This document shows positions 50,768 to 55,219 of a stretch of DNA of 55,219 nt, in pieces. The notes beneath the pieces were generated by a model. It was not told the origin of the DNA, made no database searches, and saw only the letters and a list, made by a program, of their open reading frames with translations. Position 1 is the stretch's first letter. Every line of letters begins with the position of its first letter. The stretch is from Pseudomonas oryzihabitans NBRC 102199. GTDB taxonomy: Bacteria > Pseudomonadota > Gammaproteobacteria > Pseudomonadales > Pseudomonadaceae. Both the position numbers and the translations under genes were made by a program. The stretch is from contig NZ_BBIT01000006.1 in assembly GCF_000730625.1 (NCBI RefSeq), positions 1 to 55,219 of the forward strand, written 5' to 3'.

Positions 50768-52261
50768 ATGAATTCTTCTAGCGCGTCCATTATCGCGACA
50801 GGCAATGCCGGCCTGGATCAGGTCCTGCGCGGCGGTCTGCCCAAGGATCGGCTCTACCTGCTGGAGGGCACCCCAGGTTCGGGCAAGACGACCCTGGGCT
50901 TGCAGTTTCTCTTCGAAGGCGTCCGCCAGGGCGAGTCGGTGCTCTATATCACCCTGTCGGAGACCAGCGAAGAGCTGCGGTGCGTGGCCGAGTCCCACGG
51001 CTGGAGCCTGGACGGCGTGCACCTGTTCGAGCTGTCCGCCGCCGATGCCGTGCTCGGCGGTGCCCAGGAGCAGACCATCCTGCATCCCTGGGAGTCCGAA
51101 CTGGGTGACACCATCGAGCTGATCCAGGCCCGCGTCGACGAACTCCAGCCGCGCCGCCTGGTGTTCGACAGCCTGTCGGAGATGCGCCTGCTGGCCCAGG
51201 ATCCCTTGCGCTATCGCCGCCAGGTGCTCGCGCTCAAGCAATTCTTCGCCGGACGCGGCCTGACCGTGTTGCTGGTGGACGATCTGACCGCCAGTGGGGG
51301 CGAGCGCGACAATCATCTGCACAGCCTCTGCCACGGGGTGCTGACCCTGGAGCGCCTGACCCTGGACTTCGGCGCCGCCCGCCGGCGCCTGCAGATCCAG
51401 AAGTTGCGTGGCGTGGACTTCATCGCCGGCTATCACGACTTCGTCCTGCGCCGCGGCGGCCTGGAGATCTATCCGCGCATGATCGCCGCGGGGCACTACC
51501 AGGAATTCGTGGGCCAGCCCGTGCCCAGCAACATCGCGGACATGGATGCGCTGCTGCATGGTGGCCCCCTGCGCGGCACCAGCACCCTGATCACCGGCCC
51601 GGCCGGTACCGGCAAGACCACCCTGGCCCTGCAATATGTCACCGCGGCCTGCGCGCGCGGCGAAAGGTGCGCCGTCTATGAATTCGACGAGCGTATCGGC
51701 ACCCTGCTCAAGCGCGCGGAAAGCATGGGTATGCCGCTCCATCGATATATCGACGAGGGTCTGCTGGTGGTCCACCAGATCGATCCGGCCGAACTGTCTC
51801 CCGGCGAATTCGCCTGGCGCGTACGGCGGGATGTCGATGAGAACGACTGCCGACTGCTGGTCATGGACAGCCTCAACGGCTACCTCGCCGCCATGCCCCA
51901 GGAGCAACACCTGATCCTGCAGATGCACGAGTTGCTTTCCTACCTGAGTCAGTCCGGGGTGGTGACCTTTCTCATCAATCCCCAGCATGGTCTGGTCGGG
52001 ACGATGACCTCCAGCCTCGACATCTCCTACATCGCCGATACCGTGGTGCTGATCCGTTTCTTCGAGGCCCAGGGCCGACTGCGCAAGGCCATTTCCATCC
52101 TCAAGCACCGCGGTGGCGGCCACGAGGACGCGATTCGGGAATTGCGCATCGATACCCGGGGCATCCGGGTGGGTCAGCCCCTGGTGGACTTCCGCGGCGT
52201 GCTGACCGGCACCCCGGAGTACTTCGGTGCCAAGCAACCCCTGATGGAAGAGCGCGATTGA
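50768..52261 (+). CDS. KaiC-like ATPase with two RecA domains
   Basis: The 497-residue protein has two KaiC modules: Walker A GTPGSGKT (34-41) and GPAGTGKT (277-284). Walker B regions are RRLVFDSLSEM and CRLLVMDSLNG, with catalytic Glu/Asp near each (TLSETSEEL, EFDERIG). Double-domain KaiC proteins outside cyanobacteria take part in signalling and stress, not necessarily clocks. No kaiA or kaiB is present. Its stop overlaps the TTG start of the next hybrid kinase (TTGA), so the two probably work together. Confidence 0.9.
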   Translation: MNSSSASIIATGNAGLDQVLRGGLPKDRLYLLEGTPGSGKTTLGLQFLFEGVRQGESVLYITLSETSEELRCVAESHGWSLDGVHLFELSAADAVLGGAQEQTILHPWESELGDTIELIQARVDELQPRRLVFDSLSEMRLLAQDPLRYRRQVLALKQFFAGRGLTVLLVDDLTASGGERDNHLHSLCHGVLTLERLTLDFGAARRRLQIQKLRGVDFIAGYHDFVLRRGGLEIYPRMIAAGHYQEFVGQPVPSNIADMDALLHGGPLRGTSTLITGPAGTGKTTLALQYVTAACARGERCAVYEFDERIGTLLKRAESMGMPLHRYIDEGLLVVHQIDPAELSPGEFAWRVRRDVDENDCRLLVMDSLNGYLAAMPQEQHLILQMHELLSYLSQSGVVTFLINPQHGLVGTMTSSLDISYIADTVVLIRFFEAQGRLRKAISILKHRGGGHEDAIRELRIDTRGIRVGQPLVDFRGVLTGTPEYFGAKQPLMEERD

Positions 52262-54360
52262 CCGAGACCAAGACGTCTTCCTGCGAGCTGATCATCTGTG
52301 CCCCGCTCCGGGGCGATGCCGCCAGCCTGCAGCGACTCTTCACCCAGGGCTATCACACGCGCTACCTGTCCACGCTCAACGAGGTTGCAGCCGCGCTGGG
52401 CGACGAGACGGGCATCATCGTGTTTACCGAGGAGGCTCTGCGCCAGGAGCTGAACGCTCTGGCGCAGGCCTTGGAGCGCCAGCCGACCTGGTCGGACATC
52501 CCGCTGGTGCTGCTGGCTTCCGACTCCAAACGCTCGGGCCGCGGCAACGATCTCCTGCGTCGTCAGCTGCCCGCGGCCGCCACCAATCTGGTCATCCTGG
52601 AGCGGCCCCTGAGTGGGGCCTCCCTGCTGAGCAGCGTGGCCGCCGCCTGGCGGTCGCGACTGCGCCAGTTCGAGATGCGCGACCGTCTCGCCGAACTCGC
52701 CCAGGAGCGCGAACGCCTGCAGACGCTGCTGGAGAACCTGCCGGTGGGGGTGTGCTTCATGGATGCCCAGGGCCGCACCCTGGTCAGCAATCCCTTCTAT
52801 GAGCAGTACGTGCCGGGTCAGCGCATTCCGTCCCAGCAACCGCAGGAAGTGGCGCGCTGGACCGCGCTCGACAGCAATGGCCGGCTGCTGCCGCCCGAAC
52901 GTTTCCCGGGCGCTCGGGCGCTGGGTGGCGAGCGGGTCAAGGGGCAGGACTTCTATCACACCAGTGCCACCGGCGAGGAATCCTGGCTGCGGGTGAGCGC
53001 GGTGCCGCTTCACGACGCCGGCCAGCAGATCATCGGTGCGACTACGGTGATCGCCGATATCAGCGAGGAGAAACGCGCGGAACTGGCCTTGCGCCGCTTC
53101 AACGAAGAACTGGAAGTCCAGGTCGAGGAGCGCACCCGTACCCTGGCGCTTACCCTTAGCGAATTGCAGCGGGAAACCGCCGAACGCAGTCGCGCCGAAG
53201 AGCAGCTGCGTCAGTCACTGAAGATGGAAGCGGTCGGCCAGCTCACCGGCGGCATCGCCCATGACTTCAACAACATGCTCACCGGGGTGCTGGGCGCCCT
53301 GGACCTGATGAAGATCAAGAACAAGGGGCAACTTGCCGGCCTGGAGCGCTACATGGAGGCGGCGCAGCACTCGGCGCATCGGGCGGCGGCGCTCACCCAG
53401 CGGTTGCTGGCCTTCTCGCGCAGGCAATCGCTGGAATCGCGCCCGATGTCGGCCAACGACCTGATCCTGGCGCTACAGGATCTGCTGCAGGGCACCGTGA
53501 GCGAGCAGATCTCGGTGACGCTGGAACTGGACCCGACGGCGCCCTGGATCCTGGCCGACGCCAACCAGCTGGAGAATGCCCTCCTCAACCTGGTGATCAA
53601 TGCCCGCGATGCCATGCCGGATGGCGGCGTCGTCACCCTGGCGACCTATCCGGTGACGGTCACCGAGCCGGCGGCCGAAGACGAGGCGCTGCCTCCAGGA
53701 GACTATGTCTGCATCGAGGTGCGGGACAGCGGAACCGGCATTCCGGAGCGGTTGCTGGACAAGGTGCTCGAGCCCTTCTTCACCACCAAGCCCCAGGGCC
53801 AGGGCACCGGTCTGGGGCTGTCGATGGTCTATGGCTTCGCCCGGCAGAGCAATGGCCGCCTGACCCTCGCCAGTGACGCCAGCGGAACCCGGGTGTGCGT
53901 CTATCTGCCCACGGCGGAACAGCGCCGCGAGCCGCAGCGCGCCGAGCCGGCGGAGCTCGTCCAGGGTGCCGGCCAGACCATCCTCCTGGTGGAAGACGAC
54001 GATGCGGTACGGCTGGTCAATCAGGAGGCGCTGCAAGCCCTGGGCTACCGGGTCTGGAGCGCTGCGGAGGGCAAGGCCGCGCTGCGTCTGCTGGATCAGA
54101 TCCCGCAGTTGGACCTGCTGGTGACCGATGTCGGCCTGCCGGGCCTCAATGGTCGCCAGCTGGCGGAGGTCATCCAGCAGCTCAGGCCGCGGCTGCCGGT
54201 GCTGTTCCTCACCGGCTACGCCGAGGGCGCCCTCAGTAGGACTTCCTTCCTGGGTGGTAACATGGAGCTGATGACCAAGCCCTTCACCCTGGACCAGTTG
54301 GCTGCGCAGGTCGCCGCCATGCTGTCCGGGTCCGCCAATCGGGCCGTGGCGCCCTCCTGA
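52258..54360 (+). CDS. hybrid sensor histidine kinase with PAS domain and receiver
   Basis: The 700-residue protein has an N-terminal pseudo-receiver-like region (about 8-130, without a clear phosphoacceptor) and a coiled coil (138-160). A PAS domain follows (about 160-275), then a second coiled coil, the kinase core with His335 (GGIAHDFNN), ATP boxes ([18 protein letters not shown]), and a receiver with Asp624 (VTDVGLPG). No membrane segment, so it is cytosolic. The TTG start overlaps the KaiC-like stop. The N-terminal pseudo-receiver may dock the KaiC-like partner; inference. Confidence 0.9.
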   Translation: MTETKTSSCELIICAPLRGDAASLQRLFTQGYHTRYLSTLNEVAAALGDETGIIVFTEEALRQELNALAQALERQPTWSDIPLVLLASDSKRSGRGNDLLRRQLPAAATNLVILERPLSGASLLSSVAAAWRSRLRQFEMRDRLAELAQERERLQTLLENLPVGVCFMDAQGRTLVSNPFYEQYVPGQRIPSQQPQEVARWTALDSNGRLLPPERFPGARALGGERVKGQDFYHTSATGEESWLRVSAVPLHDAGQQIIGATTVIADISEEKRAELALRRFNEELEVQVEERTRTLALTLSELQRETAERSRAEEQLRQSLKMEAVGQLTGGIAHDFNNMLTGVLGALDLMKIKNKGQLAGLERYMEAAQHSAHRAAALTQRLLAFSRRQSLESRPMSANDLILALQDLLQGTVSEQISVTLELDPTAPWILADANQLENALLNLVINARDAMPDGGVVTLATYPVTVTEPAAEDEALPPGDYVCIEVRDSGTGIPERLLDKVLEPFFTTKPQGQGTGLGLSMVYGFARQSNGRLTLASDASGTRVCVYLPTAEQRREPQRAEPAELVQGAGQTILLVEDDDAVRLVNQEALQALGYRVWSAAEGKAALRLLDQIPQLDLLVTDVGLPGLNGRQLAEVIQQLRPRLPVLFLTGYAEGALSRTSFLGGNMELMTKPFTLDQLAAQVAAMLSGSANRAVAPS

Positions 54361-54395
54361 GGTCGCCGCCGCCCCGCGACCTAGCCAAGGACCCC

Positions 54396-54881
54396 ATGAC
54401 CTCCCAGATCCGCCCCGCCCGCCGCGAAGACGCCACCCGCATTCACGAACTGATCGTCGAACTGGCCGACTATGAAAAGGCCGTCCACGAGGTGCTGGCC
54501 AGTCCGGCCCAGATCGAGGCGACGCTGTTCGCCGCCGACACCCCGACCCGGGCGCTGGTCGCCGAGCACGACGGCGTGGTGGTGGGCTATGCCGTGTATT
54601 TCTACAGCTATTCCACCTGGCTGGGCCGCAACGGCATCTACCTGGAAGACCTCTATGTGAGCCCCAGCGCCCGCGGCACTGGCCTGGGCAAGGGCCTGCT
54701 GCGCGAACTGGCCCGGGAAGCGGTGGCCAACGACTGCGGCCGCCTGGAGTGGAGCGTGCTGGACTGGAACACCCCGGCCATCGACTTCTACGAAAGCCTG
54801 GGCGCCCAGGCCCAGAGCGAATGGGTGCGCTATCGTCTGGACGGCGCGGCGCTGCGGGATCTCGCCGAGAGTGGGCGGTAG
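54396..54881 (+). CDS. GNAT family N-acetyltransferase
   Basis: The 161-residue protein has the acetyl-CoA-binding motif RGTGLGKGLL and the flanking LEDLYVSPSA, then WSVLDWNTPAIDFYESLGA, the usual GNAT ending close to the diamine/amino-acid acetyltransferases. Substrate unknown. The ATG follows the hybrid kinase by 35 nt. Confidence 0.9.
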   Translation: MTSQIRPARREDATRIHELIVELADYEKAVHEVLASPAQIEATLFAADTPTRALVAEHDGVVVGYAVYFYSYSTWLGRNGIYLEDLYVSPSARGTGLGKGLLRELAREAVANDCGRLEWSVLDWNTPAIDFYESLGAQAQSEWVRYRLDGAALRDLAESGR

Positions 54882-54890
54882 GATTCACAG

Positions 54891-54919
54891 GTTGGGTTGA
54901 GCGCCAGCGAAGCCCGACG
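54891..54919. repeat. single REP-like arm
   Basis: GTTGGGTTGAGCGCCAGCGA and onward to CCCGACG is one arm of the unit paired at 14,231 and 18,286. It lies in the 338-nt gene-free tail of the window, which holds only repeats. Confidence 0.6.
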
Positions 54920-54984
54920 CGACGGGACGCGACATGGGTAATGTTGGTTGCGGTTATGGCGATCCGCTGTTGCCGGGGGACGCC

Positions 54985-55050
54985 GATCGCGGCCATGGGC
55001 CGCTCCTACAGGTTCCGATTCCCCTGTAGGAGCGGCCCATGGCCGCGATC
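54985..55050. repeat. perfect 28-nt inverted repeat (REP element pair)
   Basis: Left arm 54,985-55,012 (starting GATCGCGGCCATGGGCCGCT, ending CCTACAGG) and right arm 55,023-55,050 are exact reverse complements around a 10-nt spacer. The GGGCCGCTCCTACA core is typical of Pseudomonas REP sequences. Confidence 0.85.
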
Positions 55051-55057
55051 AGCGCCT

Positions 55058-55206
55058 TAGCGTGGAAAACGGCGCAGCCTTTTCCACCGGGGACGTCGGC
55101 ATGGGGCGCGCCCTCACCCCAACCCTCTCCCAAAGGGAGAGGGGGATTTTCGACCAAGGATCAGCGTCGTAGCGTGGAAAACGGCGCAGCCTTTTCCACC
55201 GGGGAC
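55058..55206. repeat. two identical 37-nt hairpin repeats
   Basis: Copies at 55,058-55,094 and 55,170-55,206 start TAGCGTGGAAAACGG and end CCACCGGGGAC. Each folds through GTGGAAAA/TTTTCCAC. Between them a CCCTCTCCC-AAA-GGGAGAGGG hairpin is present. A diverged copy lies at 18,394. Confidence 0.8.
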
Positions 55207-55219
55207 TGCGGCATGAGGC

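Overview
The window reads as a chromosomal segment of a yellow-pigmented, GC-rich pseudomonad. The P. oryzihabitans/P. psychrotolerans type is my best guess, made from gene content and family resemblance and not from a database match. Supporting signs are a zeaxanthin-glucoside carotenoid cluster, a Pseudomonas-style LOV histidine kinase, the mobA/moaB/moeA group, and REP-like palindromes of the kind seen in pseudomonads.

Positions 1-19,500 are ordinary core genome: tRNA-Ala(GGC), a ParB-like protein, a FabH-type ketosynthase, an orphan TRAP solute-binding protein, small acidic proteins, a thioester-reductase-like enzyme, a bestrophin-like channel, a DsbA-family protein, peptide deformylase and a serine hydrolase. 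A leftward operon follows, with LemA, an M48 protease, a response regulator and two paralogous membrane coiled-coil proteins. Next come yeaC-like, DUF2797 and pepN genes ending at a clear terminator, then a PdeM-type phosphoesterase.

Positions 19,535-27,757 hold the carotenoid cluster. crtE runs left, and idi2-crtX-crtY-crtI-crtB run right as a tightly overlapping operon from a shared divergent region. crtZ lies convergently beyond an orphan gluconate-dehydrogenase-subunit-3-like gene. Together these would turn IPP into GGPP, phytoene, lycopene, beta-carotene, zeaxanthin and its glucosides. A YegS-type lipid kinase, moeA, moaB, a secreted protein, mobA and a small lipoprotein follow, up to tRNA-Pro(CGG).

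Positions 32,545-46,747 are an integrated P4-like satellite or island in the 3' end of tRNA-Pro. It carries a tyrosine integrase, an unknown cargo gene, AlpA/Ogr-type regulators, a C4-like structured RNA inside an Ash/Icd-like frame, a Toprim primase, a DUF927 ATPase, an iteron-like cluster that may be the replication origin, and a coiled-coil protein. Its right end is a leftward, visibly AT-rich two-gene Hachiman defence system (hamA-hamB) with a small gene coupled directly behind hamB. The island also carries a close paralog of a host gene that sits just outside its right end.

Positions 46,847-55,219 return to core: a LysE exporter, the host paralog, a single-domain response regulator, a LOV hybrid histidine kinase, a double-domain KaiC-like ATPase coupled to a second hybrid kinase, a GNAT acetyltransferase, and a cluster of palindromic intergenic repeats.
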